Shown one piece after another: positions 6,697-16,583 of a DNA stretch of 64,000 nucleotides. Source of the DNA: Bacillus marasmi (GTDB lineage Bacteria > Bacillota > Bacilli > Bacillales > Cytobacillaceae); the NCBI RefSeq assembly GCF_902168435.1, contig NZ_LR656174.1, forward strand, positions 1 through 64,000, written 5' to 3'. Numbering within the stretch: the stretch's first letter is position 1; each line of letters begins with the position of its first letter. A model generated the notes under the pieces. It ran no database searches. It saw only the letters and a list, made by a program, of their open reading frames with translations, and was not told the origin of the DNA. The translations under genes and the position numbers were made by a program.

Positions 6697-8058
6697 TTAA
6701 TTAATCAAGCTTTGTAATGGTGCAGGAATTCTCCCGCCCCGTCTAATGAACTTTTCAGAGCTAAATGCATTTACACCCATAACAGGTGCACGTCCAAGTA
6801 AGCCACCAAACTCGACCATATCACCTTCAGCACTACCTGGCACAGGAATAATTCGCACTGCAGTTGTCTTTTTGTTAATCATCCCAATTGCTGCTTCATC
6901 AGCAATAATGGCAGAAAGTGTTGATGGTGTTACATCGCCAGTGATTGCAATCATATCAAGCCCAACGGAACAAACGCACGTCATGGCTTCAAGCTTCGGA
7001 AGCGTAAGCGCCCCATCGACGATACCCCGAATCATACCATTATCCTCACTTACCGGGATAAACGCTCCGCTTAATCCACCTACATAGGAACTAGCCATCG
7101 CTCCACCTTTTTTAACCGCATCATTCATTAATGCGAGTGCAGCAATTGTTCCATGTGTCCCGACACGCTCGAGACCAATCTCTTCAAGAATTTCAGCAAC
7201 ACTATCATTAATCGCATTCGTTGGAGCAAGTGATAAATCCATAATCCCAAACGGGACACCAAGTCGTTCTGCCACAACGCGACCGATTAGCTCGCCAGCT
7301 CTTGTAATTTTAAAAGCAGTCTTCTTAATAACCTCAGACACCTCACCAAGGTCTGCATCGGGGTGGCGCTTCAACGCATTTAACACTACACCTGGCCCAC
7401 TTACCCCTACATTTAGGACCACTTCTCCTTCTCCTGAGCCGTGAAAAGCTCCTGCCATGAAAGGGTTATCTTCAACAGGGTTGCAAAAAACAACGAGCTT
7501 TGCACAAGCCAAACCATTTTCGTGTTTCGTTAACTCAGCAGCTTCTTTCATGATATGGCCCAGCTTACTTACTGCATCCATATTAATCCCTGTTCTAGTA
7601 GTTGCAACAGAAATGGACGAGCAAACCCGCTCGGTTACACTTAGAGCTTCAGGAAGTGCATCTAAGAGAACCTGATCACCTTTCGCAATTCCTTTATGTA
7701 CTAGGGCTGAAAAGCCACCAATAAAATCAATACCTAAAAGCTTAGCTGCTTTATCAAGTGTTTTCGCCAATTCGATTGCTTCTTCCTTAGTTGCGTTTCC
7801 AAGGATTTCTGCAATCGGGGAAATTGATATTCGTTTATTTATAATTGGTATGCCAAATTCTTTTTCTACTTGTTCAGCAACCACCTTTAAATTCTTAGCA
7901 TATGTTGTAATTTTGTCGTAGACCTTTTGATTCATTTTATTAAAATCCGAATCGCCACAATCATGGAGGTTGATCCCCATCGTTACGGTGCGAATATCAA
8001 GATTTTCCATCTGAACCATGCGAATCGTTTCCATCATCTCTTGAATTGCAATATTCAT
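6697..8058 (-). CDS. UPF0210 (PFL-family, DUF711) protein
   Basis: A 453-residue protein spanning the usual full length of UPF0210. The family relates structurally to pyruvate-formate-lyase-like folds, but its function is unknown. Typical blocks are GINLHDCGD near residue 30, the central glycine-rich [16 protein letters not shown], and the C-terminal [13 protein letters not shown]. The ATG follows AAGGAGGTTATCAAAA. It is 14 bases behind an ACT-domain gene (UPF0237), a pairing conserved in Firmicutes. Both sit behind a glycine riboswitch, which ties the pair to glycine or one-carbon metabolism by inference. Confidence 0.88.
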   Translation of the reverse strand: MNIAIQEMMETIRMVQMENLDIRTVTMGINLHDCGDSDFNKMNQKVYDKITTYAKNLKVVAEQVEKEFGIPIINKRISISPIAEILGNATKEEAIELAKTLDKAAKLLGIDFIGGFSALVHKGIAKGDQVLLDALPEALSVTERVCSSISVATTRTGINMDAVSKLGHIMKEAAELTKHENGLACAKLVVFCNPVEDNPFMAGAFHGSGEGEVVLNVGVSGPGVVLNALKRHPDADLGEVSEVIKKTAFKITRAGELIGRVVAERLGVPFGIMDLSLAPTNAINDSVAEILEEIGLERVGTHGTIAALALMNDAVKKGGAMASSYVGGLSGAFIPVSEDNGMIRGIVDGALTLPKLEAMTCVCSVGLDMIAITGDVTPSTLSAIIADEAAIGMINKKTTAVRIIPVPGSAEGDMVEFGGLLGRAPVMGVNAFSSEKFIRRGGRIPAPLQSLIN

Positions 8059-8072
8059 TTTTGATAACCTCC

Positions 8073-8348
8073 TTAAATCCGATGCATGGCTTGGAAAATT
8101 TCCTCAAGCTGAATATTAATTTTTAGCCCCATTTCTTCACTTAATTCATCTAATTGCTGTTGAAGCTGTTCTAGATTTTCCTTGCCAGTTACATCAACAA
8201 GCATCATCATCGTGAAAAAATCTTGAAGAATCGTTTGACTAATATCCAAAATATTAATACTGTTATCAGCCAATATATTTGTTACTTTTGCAATAATACC
8301 AACTTGATCTTTCCCAATAACACTTACAACTGCACGTCTTTGCTTCAT
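8073..8348 (-). CDS. ACT-domain protein (UPF0237, GcvR-like)
   Basis: A 91-residue protein consisting of one ACT domain, an amino-acid-binding regulatory fold ([19 protein letters not shown] at residues 7-25, then [13 protein letters not shown]). Related GcvR proteins sense glycine in Gram-negatives. Here it is the first gene after a glycine riboswitch and precedes UPF0210 by 14 bases. The ATG at 8348 is preferred because AGAGGTG lies about 6 bases ahead; the GTG at 8357 is part of that site. A regulatory partner role for UPF0210 is inferred, not shown. Confidence 0.88.
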   Translation of the reverse strand: MKQRRAVVSVIGKDQVGIIAKVTNILADNSINILDISQTILQDFFTMMMLVDVTGKENLEQLQQQLDELSEEMGLKINIQLEEIFQAMHRI

Positions 8349-8377
8349 CCCTAACACCTCTTATATTATTTTAAAAT

Positions 8378-8514
8378 AAAAAAAGATTGGAGTTTCTCCA
8401 ATCTCAGGTAGGCAAGTAGAATAACATTAACAGTGAAGTATTTGTTACTCTTCTGTCCTTTTGCCTGAGATTGTGAATCCTTCGGCGCCACTTTCGTTGC
8501 GGTCTCTCCAGAAG
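8378..8514 (-). ncRNA. Glycine riboswitch (single aptamer) with intrinsic terminator
   Basis: On the minus strand P1 pairs CTTCTG (8514-8509) with CAGAAG (8455-8450). Between them lie the hallmark blocks GGAGAGACC, CGCCGAAGG and CTCAGGCAAAAGGACAGA. Only one aptamer is seen. About 45 bases later GATTGGAG/CTCCAATC and a T7 tract form a terminator (8378-8403). CCTGAGATT, which overlaps the terminator's 5' arm, is complementary to AATCTCAGG inside the aptamer. Ligand binding should free the terminator, so glycine is predicted to switch the operon OFF. It controls the ACT-UPF0210 pair. Confidence 0.92.
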
Positions 8515-8612
8515 CTGCTCCAGTTATAGTGTGACCCATAACCTTCATTGCTTTCAATAATATTTTATTAATAAAGTGATGGTAACAATAAATTTCAAAG
8601 TCGTCAATACTG

Positions 8613-10085
8613 TTATCTTGAGTTTCGTCTTTTTCCTGCTTGTGTATTAAAACCTTTTTTCTTCATACCAGGTTTAACCGAGGTGCTACGATTGGTTGTG
8701 GACCTGTTTGATGTTTCTCGTTCTGGGTTTTTGCTGCGGTTACTGCCGCCTTTAAAAGACCGTTCAGCACTCTTTTTCCCTTTACCTGTTTGTTCAACTT
8801 GCTTATTATTGCGGGTAAATGGACGCTCATCATGCTTGTCTCCCTTCGCATTCACGGCCTTTGGCTTGGTATCTTTTTTAAAAGGTTTACTGTTTCGGTT
8901 TCGCTTTGCACGGGGCGGTTTCGAAGCAGTTACTCCTTGAAAATCCTTCACTTCATTGTCCGCTTTATTCATATTACCGATGTTTTGCTTCTTAATCGTA
9001 ATATTTAGCTCTTTTTCAATTAAATCTAGAGCTGGTCGATCCTTTGCTGAATACAACGTTACCGCTAATCCGGACATTCCTGCGCGACCGGTCCTGCCTA
9101 TTCGATGGATATAGCTTTCCGCATCCTGAGGGATGTCGTAATTATAAACATTGGTAACGCCTTCGACATCTAAGCCCCGAGCTGCAACATCAGTAGCAAT
9201 CAAGAGCTGTATTTCCGCTTCACGAAACTTCTTCATCACCTGTTCACGTTTGGCTTGTGAAAGGTCACCATGTAACTCATCGCAAGGAAATCCGTGTGCT
9301 TTAAGAGCATCATAAAGTTTACTAACCCGACGTTTAGTTCGGCAAAAAATCACAGCTAAAAAAGGACGATGTGTTTCGATTAAGTCAATTAAGGTTGCTT
9401 GCTTCGCCCGGTCGACAGTATGGATTGCAATTTGCTTAACGGATAGAGCTGGACCTTGCGTTTTTTCAACCTGGATATACTCAGGAGTAGTCATATGTTT
9501 ATTTGCAAGCTTACGAATTTCAGCCGGCATCGTTGCCGAAAACAGCATGGTTTGCCTTGTCTTTGGTGTCGCTTTAATAATCTGTTCTACTTCTTCCAAG
9601 AAACCAATGTGAAGCATTTGGTCTGCCTCATCAAGCACCAGGGTAGAAAGTGATGATAAATTAATGGTTTCACGTCTGATGTGATCAAGGAGACGACCAG
9701 GTGTACCGACCACAATTTGTATATTTCTCTTAAGTTTATTTAATTGTTTTTCAACATCCTGTCCACCATAAGCAGCTAGAACATTGATGTTCTCGTCGTC
9801 GCTGATTAATTTTTCAATTTCATTCGTTATTTGCAAGGCTAATTCTCTAGTTGGAGTGACGATTAGTGCTTGAATATGTGAGGCACTCAGATTAATTTTT
9901 TCGAGGATTGGTAAAACAAATGCAAATGTCTTTCCCGTACCTGTTTGCGCCTGAGCAATGACATCTTTACCTACCATCACTAAAGGAATGGCTTGCTCCT
10001 GAATTGGAGTCGGTACCGCTATACCACTTTCTGTTAATTTATTAACTATGTTCTCAGAAATACCCATTGATAAAAAATCAGGCAA
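8613..10085 (-). CDS. DEAD-box ATP-dependent RNA helicase
   Basis: A 490-residue RNA helicase with all core motifs: Q motif ([10 protein letters not shown]), Walker [24 protein letters not shown], the second RecA domain with [11 protein letters not shown], and HRIGRTGR. After about residue 370 follows a long basic tail rich in Lys, Arg, Ser and Asn, typical of cold-adaptation or ribosome-assembly helicases (CshA/CshB class). The start is a TTG at 10085 after a weak TAGGGA site; an in-frame ATG six codons later is the alternative. Monocistronic. The exact paralogue is not assignable. Confidence 0.9.
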   Translation of the reverse strand: MPDFLSMGISENIVNKLTESGIAVPTPIQEQAIPLVMVGKDVIAQAQTGTGKTFAFVLPILEKINLSASHIQALIVTPTRELALQITNEIEKLISDDENINVLAAYGGQDVEKQLNKLKRNIQIVVGTPGRLLDHIRRETINLSSLSTLVLDEADQMLHIGFLEEVEQIIKATPKTRQTMLFSATMPAEIRKLANKHMTTPEYIQVEKTQGPALSVKQIAIHTVDRAKQATLIDLIETHRPFLAVIFCRTKRRVSKLYDALKAHGFPCDELHGDLSQAKREQVMKKFREAEIQLLIATDVAARGLDVEGVTNVYNYDIPQDAESYIHRIGRTGRAGMSGLAVTLYSAKDRPALDLIEKELNITIKKQNIGNMNKADNEVKDFQGVTASKPPRAKRNRNSKPFKKDTKPKAVNAKGDKHDERPFTRNNKQVEQTGKGKKSAERSFKGGSNRSKNPERETSNRSTTNRSTSVKPGMKKKGFNTQAGKRRNSR

Positions 10086-10169
10086 TCTATATCCCTACTT
10101 TCTTGATAAAACTCATCTTATCAATAATGAAGCTTTATTAGGAAAATAGCAAATAAAACTGGATATAAA

Positions 10170-10212
10170 AATAATAAAGGTAAGCAACACCATAGGTGCG
10201 CTTACCTTTTAT
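10170..10212 (-). terminator. Intrinsic terminator after ypuA
   Basis: GGTAAGC and GCTTACC arms with an inner GCACC/GGTG stem, followed on the minus strand by TTTATTATTTTT. Confidence 0.85.
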
Positions 10213-10217
10213 TGCGA

Positions 10218-11138
10218 TTATGAGAATAAGTTTTTTATGCTATTGATTAATTCCTTAAAGAAATCTGCTACTTTTTGCAAGAAGCCAGGGTCACCAATTG
10301 TTTCTTCGATGCGTTTTTGAATATCCTTTGACAAGCTTTCAAGCTGTGACTTTACATTATCAAAGTTAATGTTAAGTCCACGCATTTTTTCAAACAGATC
10401 AATCAATAGCTGACGATGTTCTGCACTTATTTCAATGCCCAATTCTTTTAATTTATCATCAATGATTTGAGCAATCTCTTCTTTTGTTGCAGGGTTTTGT
10501 GCAGCGATTTCCTGTTTGATTTCCGCAAGAAGTTCACTTACCTTATCTTTATCCATGCCTTCCTGTTTTGCGAGTTCTGTAGCCAAATTCAATTCTTCGT
10601 TCGCTACTTCTGTTCTTTCCGGATCTAGTCCAGCACCTTCACCAGCATCATATGCCTTGTAGATACCAACTAAAGCAGAATGTCCAGTTACTTTTACCGG
10701 TGATGCCACCTCAACAACAGCATCCTCAATTCCTGCTGTTAATAGCGCATTGGCGTACATTTCATCAGTTACTTCAGTAATATTTTCTGGGGTAACTTGC
10801 TTAATCACCAAACCTTCACCAGCATCTTTTCTGGTAATTTTAGCTGAAGAATACATATTTGAATGACGGTCACCTTTTATGTATTTAACTAAGTCTTCTC
10901 CAGTAACTGTTATTTCAGTTACTTTACTTGTATCTTTAACCCCAAGCAAAGAACGCACTTCTTCTTTTTGAGCTGCGCTTAGCGCCTCTCCATATACAAT
11001 AATTGGCAATCCATATTTTTCATTAATTACTTCATCTTCATTGTTATTACTATCAGCCGCAAAGTGCCCCGTTCCAATATTCAATGCAAGCATTAACACA
11101 GCTGACATAACAATCCACTTGACTATTTGCTTTAACAT
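10218..11138 (-). CDS. ypuA: DUF1002 secreted/membrane protein, YpuA-like
   Basis: A 306-residue protein with an N-terminal signal/anchor segment (residues 5-28). The DUF1002 body contains IIVYGEALSAAQKEEVRSLLG, the central GHSALVGIYKAYDAGEG, and a helical C-terminal half ending in an amphipathic FKELINSIKNLFS. The family occurs in Firmicutes and its biochemical role is unknown; in B. subtilis ypuA responds to envelope stress. The domain runs at full length, so the gene looks intact. Monocistronic with its own terminator. Confidence 0.85.
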   Translation of the reverse strand: MLKQIVKWIVMSAVLMLALNIGTGHFAADSNNNEDEVINEKYGLPIIVYGEALSAAQKEEVRSLLGVKDTSKVTEITVTGEDLVKYIKGDRHSNMYSSAKITRKDAGEGLVIKQVTPENITEVTDEMYANALLTAGIEDAVVEVASPVKVTGHSALVGIYKAYDAGEGAGLDPERTEVANEELNLATELAKQEGMDKDKVSELLAEIKQEIAAQNPATKEEIAQIIDDKLKELGIEISAEHRQLLIDLFEKMRGLNINFDNVKSQLESLSKDIQKRIEETIGDPGFLQKVADFFKELINSIKNLFS

Positions 11139-11245
11139 CCAATGAATTCTCCTTTACTTTTGGCTATACTTTTCGATAATAGCATATTTTATTATTACTT
11201 TGCTCAAACTTTCCTAAATTACTTTAACAATCTTATTCATAATAC

Positions 11246-11277
11246 AAAAAAACAGACCCATTACTGAGCCTGTTTTG
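11246..11277 (-). terminator. Intrinsic terminator after the cold-shock gene
   Basis: AAACAGGCTCAG pairs imperfectly with TGGGTCTGTTT on the minus strand, followed by T7. Confidence 0.85.
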
Positions 11278-11292
11278 AGTTTATAGGTTTAA

Positions 11293-11493
11293 TTAGTTTT
11301 TGCGAACATTAGCTGCTTGTGGTCCGCGAGCACCTTGCTCAACGTCAAAAGAAACTGATTGTCCTTCTTCAAGTGTTTTGAAACCTTCGCCTTGGATAGC
11401 TGAGAAATGTACGAATACATCGTCTCCGCCTTCGCGCTCGATGAAACCGAAACCTTTTTCTGCATTAAACCATTTTACTTTACCGTTTTCCAT
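11293..11493 (-). CDS. Cold-shock protein (CspA family)
   Basis: A 66-residue single-OB-fold RNA/ssDNA chaperone. RNP1 (KGFGFIE) and RNP2 (VFVHFSAI) are present, as are the usual aromatic positions (Trp8, Phe15, Phe17, Phe27, His29, Phe30). The length is standard. The ATG follows AGGAGGCAACATAC. It is one of the several csp paralogues usual in Bacilli; whether it corresponds to cspB, cspC or cspD cannot be judged from one copy. The roughly 140-base upstream gap leaves room for the long structured 5' leader typical of csp genes. Confidence 0.95.
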   Translation of the reverse strand: MENGKVKWFNAEKGFGFIEREGGDDVFVHFSAIQGEGFKTLEEGQSVSFDVEQGARGPQAANVRKN

Positions 11494-11645
11494 GTATGTT
11501 GCCTCCTAGTGTGATTAATCCACACATTGTATTACTATTCTTGCTCTTATGATATCCAGGCGAAAACTTGTGTTCTTCCCAACAATAAGGAACAAAAATA
11601 ATTCTTATTCAGTATATCAAAATGTATCAAAATATGCAAGTTTAG

Positions 11646-12326
11646 TTATTTTTTGAATTCATTCCATATAAAAGGATTTTTCCACTCTAACAAAACTCCA
11701 TTATTTCGTGACTCCTCATCGTCTAAATAATTCGGCACCACTTTCACGGGAGTGCGTCCACACCGTAATAAAAAGGTAATGACAGGATCCTTCATAGTTC
11801 CGCTAACAACAGCATCCAAATATTGCTCAGGGCTCAATTCTTTAGCTACCTTATGATAGCCCGGCATTCTGCCACCGCCCAATAATCTTGTTAAACCTTT
11901 GTGAACAACCACATCATACATTGAAAACATCAGCCATTTGCCAAGACCAAGCTTCCGATATTTTGGTCTGACACTGATATCAACCACATAAAGCGTATTC
12001 CCACTTTGTTTGTGGTTACGGATATAACCATTATCGGTTATCACTTCCCAGGAATGATCCGGATGATTTGGATCAAAATCTACAAGTAAGCTCGTCATCG
12101 ACCCAGCCAATTTACCATCGACTTCAACACATAAAGCTCCTTCAGGAAAAAGCGTTACATGATTTTTCAATTGCATTTCATTCCACCAAAGCTCCGATGG
12201 AAACGGAGGAGGAAAACACTCCTGTTGAATTTGAATCAGCCTTGGAAAATCTTCTATTTGATAATTACGAATCACTACAGGAATTGGCTTATCTCCTTCA
12301 AATGCATATAATTCTTTTCGATACAC
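11646..12326 (-). CDS. GNAT-family N-acetyltransferase (partner of nitrilase-like gene)
   Basis: A 226-residue GNAT protein: IRNYQIEDFPRLIQIQ (first strand and helix), LYVVDISVRPKYRKLGLGKWLM (acetyl-CoA loop, about residues 112-133), and VVNEYLDDEES-type end (VVPNYLDDEES). It lies 31 bases behind a carbon-nitrogen hydrolase on the same strand. B. subtilis YhcX fuses a GNAT domain with a nitrilase domain; here the two parts are separate genes in the opposite order. The ATG follows AAGGAGGCGGAAAAGTGT. The substrate is unknown; a shared small-molecule pathway with the hydrolase is inferred. Confidence 0.8.
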   Translation of the reverse strand: MYRKELYAFEGDKPIPVVIRNYQIEDFPRLIQIQQECFPPPFPSELWWNEMQLKNHVTLFPEGALCVEVDGKLAGSMTSLLVDFDPNHPDHSWEVITDNGYIRNHKQSGNTLYVVDISVRPKYRKLGLGKWLMFSMYDVVVHKGLTRLLGGGRMPGYHKVAKELSPEQYLDAVVSGTMKDPVITFLLRCGRTPVKVVPNYLDDEESRNNGVLLEWKNPFIWNEFKK

Positions 12327-12357
12327 TTTTCCGCCTCCTTCGACTAATCATCTACCG

Positions 12358-13212
12358 TTACCAGTCTGGATATAAATCAGTACGACGGTCGCGCCATGTC
12401 GTCACAGATCCACTTTCACGTACCTTGTATAATAGGTCCAAATGAAGATCTGCAGTGACAATCATGTCCTGGTTGATTTCACCTTCCACGAGTAATCCCG
12501 CTGGAGGGAACGGGATATCATTAGGCGTTATCACTGCTGCTTGCCCGAAATTCGCTCTCATAAAATCAACCTTTGGCAATGCACCAACCGTGCCTGTGGT
12601 CACGACAAATACTTGATTTTCGATTGCACGCGCATGGCTCGTGTATCGTACTCGATGGAAACCATGACGGTCATCGGTACAAGATGGACAGAATATCACA
12701 TCAGCACCCTTCGCTTTTGCCATTCGAACAATTTCTGGGAATTCGATATCATAGCATGTCAGCATGGTAATTGTCCCTTTTTCCGTTTCAAATACTGATA
12801 GGCTCTCACCTTTTGTCATGTTCCACTCTTTTATTTCAGTAGGGGTGATGTGAAGCTTCGCTTGCCTTGCGATTTTGCCATCCGGATAAAACAAATGGGC
12901 AACATTGTAAAGTTTTTCTCCTTCACGCAACACATGTGTTCCACCGATAATATGCATACCTGTTTGTTTTGCTAGCTTCGTAAATAACGCAAGATATTGG
13001 TCGGTAAACTCCGGCAAATCTTGAATTGTTCTTGGCTTTCCGTCAGCTTTATCAATAGAAAGCAGTTGGGTTGTGAAAAATTCAGGGAAAAGCACAAAAT
13101 CTGTATCATATTCTTGTGCGGTTTTAATATAGTGCTCTACTTGCTTAGAAAATTCATCAAAGGATTCTATCGTATGTAAATGATATTGCACCGCCGAAAC
13201 TCGTAATTTCAA
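12358..13212 (-). CDS. Carbon-nitrogen hydrolase (nitrilase superfamily)
   Basis: A 284-residue amidase/nitrilase-fold enzyme that cleaves non-peptide C-N bonds. The Glu-Lys-Cys triad is visible as the Glu in LFPEFF (near residue 44), the Lys in RQAKLHITPTE and the Cys in LTCYDIEFPE, with a supporting Glu in TEIKEW. The length is normal for a single-domain member. It likely forms an operon with the downstream GNAT, paralleling the fused B. subtilis YhcX. It follows speD but is separated from it by a terminator, so a polyamine link is only suggestive. The ATG follows AAGAAGGGGTTACTTTG. Confidence 0.88.
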   Translation of the reverse strand: MKLRVSAVQYHLHTIESFDEFSKQVEHYIKTAQEYDTDFVLFPEFFTTQLLSIDKADGKPRTIQDLPEFTDQYLALFTKLAKQTGMHIIGGTHVLREGEKLYNVAHLFYPDGKIARQAKLHITPTEIKEWNMTKGESLSVFETEKGTITMLTCYDIEFPEIVRMAKAKGADVIFCPSCTDDRHGFHRVRYTSHARAIENQVFVVTTGTVGALPKVDFMRANFGQAAVITPNDIPFPPAGLLVEGEINQDMIVTADLHLDLLYKVRESGSVTTWRDRRTDLYPDW

Positions 13213-13297
13213 AGTAACCCCTTCTTCCTGTCTCCATATATTTAAGAATATAACTCATTAATGACGGTGATTTAAAATGATATGCTTTCCCAAACAC

Positions 13298-13327
13298 AAA
13301 AAAGCCCTCTGAGTACTTTAGAGGGAC
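13298..13327 (-). terminator. Intrinsic terminator after speD
   Basis: CCCTCT and AGAGGG arms followed on the minus strand by CTTTTTTGTG. Confidence 0.85.
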
Positions 13328-13334
13328 TTAAAAG

Positions 13335-14141
13335 CTATAAAATATTTTTCCCATAGAAGATTTCGTCCATTTCCCAATGGAGCTTTTCGGTAATTTCACT
13401 TATTTCTTCTGGACTTAAACTCTCTGTCGTAAACCCGAACAAATAATTATTAAGATCAAATTTGCGTAGCTTACATTTCGTGTGAAAGATATTTTCCTGA
13501 TATACATTCACATCAATCATATGGTATAAATCCTTTATCTCTTGAGGTATATAATTTTGGATTGAGCTAATGTCGTGATCAATAAACAATTTATAACCAC
13601 TCACATCTCTCGTAAAGCCCCGAACGCGGTAATCCATAGTCATAATATCCGTGTCAAAGGAGTGAATCAAATAATTTAGTGCTTTTAAAGGCGAAATCTC
13701 CCCACAGGTTGACACATCGATATCAGCTCGGAAGGTAGTAATCCCATCATCAGGATGAGCCTCAGGATATGTATGTACTGTTATATGGCTTTTATCGAGT
13801 GAGATTGTAACTGCTTCTGGAAGTGGACCTGGTGATTCAGCAAATGTCCCTTTTGGCACTTCTACGACTGGCCCCTCTGATACTAAAAATGTAACACTTG
13901 CACCCTGAGGAACATAATTTTGTTTTGCGATATTTAACACATGAGCACCAATGATATCGGCAACATTGTTTAAAATGTGTGTCAACCTGTCAGCATTGTA
14001 CTGTTCGTCAATATACTGAAAGTATGCCTCACGTTCGCTCCGCGTTTTTGTGTAACAAATATCATACATGTTGAAGCTCAATGTTTTAGTTAAATTATTA
14101 AAACCATGCAACTCGACTCTTTGCTCTGGTGTAAGCGCCAT
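13335..14141 (-). CDS. speD: S-adenosylmethionine decarboxylase proenzyme, E. coli-size class
   Basis: A 268-residue proenzyme that makes decarboxylated SAM for spermidine synthesis. It is self-cleaved to form its pyruvoyl group: the Lys-Ser bond in [12 protein letters not shown] (about residues 113-124) is the expected site, and [20 protein letters not shown] carries the catalytic Cys region. The length and sequence match the large class (E. coli SpeD, 264 residues), not the ~126-residue B. subtilis SpeD. The start [19 protein letters not shown] also fits the large class. It is monocistronic; no spermidine synthase is in the window. Confidence 0.93.
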   Translation of the reverse strand: MALTPEQRVELHGFNNLTKTLSFNMYDICYTKTRSEREAYFQYIDEQYNADRLTHILNNVADIIGAHVLNIAKQNYVPQGASVTFLVSEGPVVEVPKGTFAESPGPLPEAVTISLDKSHITVHTYPEAHPDDGITTFRADIDVSTCGEISPLKALNYLIHSFDTDIMTMDYRVRGFTRDVSGYKLFIDHDISSIQNYIPQEIKDLYHMIDVNVYQENIFHTKCKLRKFDLNNYLFGFTTESLSPEEISEITEKLHWEMDEIFYGKNIL

Positions 14142-14235
14142 CGTGCAGCTCCCCTTAAGCTTTTTATCAATTTACTGTATAAATTGATTACATAGCTATA
14201 GCATTCCCTTATTTTTGATAATTATTTTTGTTTGA

Positions 14236-15915
14236 TTATTTGCGTGACCTAAAAATCAAAAATAATAGAAACATGAACATAAGTCCCCCTACTCCAAGAC
14301 CAATATCCACAATAGGAAGCTTCGTCAAAAAATATGAATTTTGACCAGATATAGTAGCACCGAGAATTAAACCCAGCATGATAATACTAAACGACAATAG
14401 GCCCAGACTATAAGAAATACGATTTGACATCTTATTAAGCTTCGATAGCAGAAACTCCATTTCTGGAAGTGAAAGCTCCTGTCTCATTTTACCGTTCCGA
14501 AACAATTGAGAAAGCTCTTTTAAGCTCCTTGGAAGCTCCATGAGAAGTTCACCAGCATTGACAAGTTGGTCTACAAAGCTTCCTGCCATCTTTTTCGGAT
14601 AAAACCGTTCCATTAGCAGTCGCTTACCAAACGGCTCTGCAATCTTTAAAATACTAATCTCTGGATCGAGCTTGACGACAATTCCTTCCATCGTTAACAA
14701 GGTTTTACCTAGTAAAGTTAAGTCAGAAGGAATCAGAATACTATGCTGATAAGCCACTAAAAACAGATCATTGACCACTTGACCAAGACTTGTTTGACTT
14801 AGTGGTACATTGTAATATTTCTCATTTAGTTTTTCAACCTCGCTCCTTAATGCTGGTAAATTAATATCATCAGGCACGATGCCCATATGAGTAATTGCCT
14901 TAATCACATCATCAGTTTTTTGCCGCATGAGAGCAATGACTAATGAAGCCATATGATATTTCATATCAGGAGTAAGCTTCCCAACCATACCAAAATCGAG
15001 GTAAATGATGGAATCATCAGGTAATGCTAAAATATTACCAGGATGAGGATCACCATGGAAATAGCCTTCAATAAGGATTTGATGAAGAATTGAATCGACG
15101 ATTCTTTTCGCTAATACTTTAGGGTTATTACCTTTTTGCTTAAGCTTGTCCGCTTCATTTACCTTCGTTCCTTCAACGAATTCCATCGTCAATACTTTTT
15201 TTGTTGTAAAATCCCAATAAACTTTAGGAATGATTACCTTTGGGTCTTCAACAAACTGCTTGTCTATTCGTTCTGCATTTCTGGCTTCAATCGTATAATC
15301 AATTTCTTCTAAAAGCGACCGTGAAAATTCATCGACGATATCACGAATTTGATAATGCGCCGCCCAGGCCAGGCGTTGTTCAGCTAAAAGAGCAATGTCA
15401 TGAAGGATTTCCAAATCAGTTTCAATTTGCCTTTGCATATTTGGCCGTTGAATTTTCACAGCGACCCGTTCACCTGTTTTGAGCACTCCGTAGTGGACTT
15501 GACCAATTGAAGCAGCAGCGAGTGGAGTTGGACTAAACTCTCGGAACACATCTTTTATCGGGTGACCTAACTCTTCTTCAATAATTCCCTCCACTGTCTC
15601 ATAAGGAAAATGCGGGGCGTCATCCTGTAATTTCTCAAGCTCTCCAATGACTTCTACCGGAAGCAAGTCATAACGTGTACTCGCTACCTGACCTATTTTT
15701 ACAAATGTAGGACCTAATTCTTGAAGAAATAACCTAATTCTTTCTCCAATTGTTTTGCTATGTGATTCTGTTTTCACTTCAACAAATAACCGCTTTGGTA
15801 ATGATAAAATTTCAATAAGTCCTAAATCTTTTATGATATAGCCAAAACCATAACGAATAAATGCATAAACGATTTCTCGATATCGTTGCATATGGCGGAT
15901 TCTCTTTCTAATCAA
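14236..15915 (-). CDS. ABC1/UbiB-family atypical kinase, membrane anchored
   Basis: A 559-residue protein of the ABC1/AarF/UbiB atypical kinase family, whose bacterial members support isoprenoid-quinone or membrane lipid metabolism. Visible motifs: KxGQ (FVKIGQVASTR), the Ala-rich nucleotide loop AAASIGQVH, the catalytic HGDPHPGN and the metal-binding YLDFGMVG. Two hydrophobic helices close the C-terminus (about 490-555). A TTG at 15915, 5 bases after GAGGTGG, is the preferred start; the upstream GTG lies inside that site. Monocistronic; the precise substrate is unknown. Confidence 0.9.
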   Translation of the reverse strand: MIRKRIRHMQRYREIVYAFIRYGFGYIIKDLGLIEILSLPKRLFVEVKTESHSKTIGERIRLFLQELGPTFVKIGQVASTRYDLLPVEVIGELEKLQDDAPHFPYETVEGIIEEELGHPIKDVFREFSPTPLAAASIGQVHYGVLKTGERVAVKIQRPNMQRQIETDLEILHDIALLAEQRLAWAAHYQIRDIVDEFSRSLLEEIDYTIEARNAERIDKQFVEDPKVIIPKVYWDFTTKKVLTMEFVEGTKVNEADKLKQKGNNPKVLAKRIVDSILHQILIEGYFHGDPHPGNILALPDDSIIYLDFGMVGKLTPDMKYHMASLVIALMRQKTDDVIKAITHMGIVPDDINLPALRSEVEKLNEKYYNVPLSQTSLGQVVNDLFLVAYQHSILIPSDLTLLGKTLLTMEGIVVKLDPEISILKIAEPFGKRLLMERFYPKKMAGSFVDQLVNAGELLMELPRSLKELSQLFRNGKMRQELSLPEMEFLLSKLNKMSNRISYSLGLLSFSIIMLGLILGATISGQNSYFLTKLPIVDIGLGVGGLMFMFLLFLIFRSRK

Positions 15916-16017
15916 CCAAACCACCTCATGTTTAAAGCGACTTATGTTCTAACGGAAAAGACAAATTCCACAAAATTGATTTTTGTGGAATTTTTCTGGA
16001 TTTACAAAAAACAACAA

Positions 16018-16422
16018 TCATGCCCCCCGATGATGAAAAAAGTTAACAAAATCCTTATAGAATACATTTGGGTATTGTTTTCGCAATAAATAGATAGGGA
16101 CGATAGCTGTAACAATGTTTGTGTAGGTATATGGTGGTATTACAGGAATCAATACTATGGTGAACACCAGACTCGCATATAGACCGACTTTCACAAAATT
16201 ATTTTTCCCTAAAACGAAAACACCCACAAATAATTCAAACAAGACCAATAGTACAGTGAAAATTTCGGCATAAGGCACAACCAATTTTTCAATCACCACT
16301 GCGTAAACATTGAACAATGCATATTCTGAAAATTGTTCAAAAAATTCCGGATGTGAAAATGTATAGGTGAGATTGAAAACACTACTTCCCAGAAAAAATA
16401 AACCCCAAATCATTCTTAGCAC
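16018..16422 (-). CDS. Small four-helix membrane protein (DoxX-like)
   Basis: A 134-residue protein with four predicted membrane segments (about 3-20, 45-70, 75-95, 98-115) and a short basic tail. The pattern resembles DoxX-like membrane proteins, but no diagnostic motif lets me fix the family. The GTG at 16422 is chosen because AGGAGG stands 9 bases ahead. It is divergent from rnhA. Function unknown. Confidence 0.65.
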   Translation of the reverse strand: MLRMIWGLFFLGSSVFNLTYTFSHPEFFEQFSEYALFNVYAVVIEKLVVPYAEIFTVLLVLFELFVGVFVLGKNNFVKVGLYASLVFTIVLIPVIPPYTYTNIVTAIVPIYLLRKQYPNVFYKDFVNFFHHRGA

Positions 16423-16583
16423 TATTAACCGCCTCCTAAGCAGTTGAATATTGCTGAATTTCTGGTTGTTCCTCCAAGTTCATTATAAATCAATGCGTTA
16501 AAAAAAGACATTTTGGTGAGAGGATAATGCATTTGTTATAATGAATTATTATTTAAGAACGATTATTTGGAGGAAAATGACAT

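Noticed and set aside
8366-8557. 63-codon minus-strand reading frame
   Set aside because: It lies wholly over the glycine riboswitch and its terminator, and its codons follow the RNA's conserved blocks.
11646-13212. Frameshifted YhcX fusion
   Set aside because: Domain order is reversed, each gene has its own ribosome-binding site and start, and both are complete.
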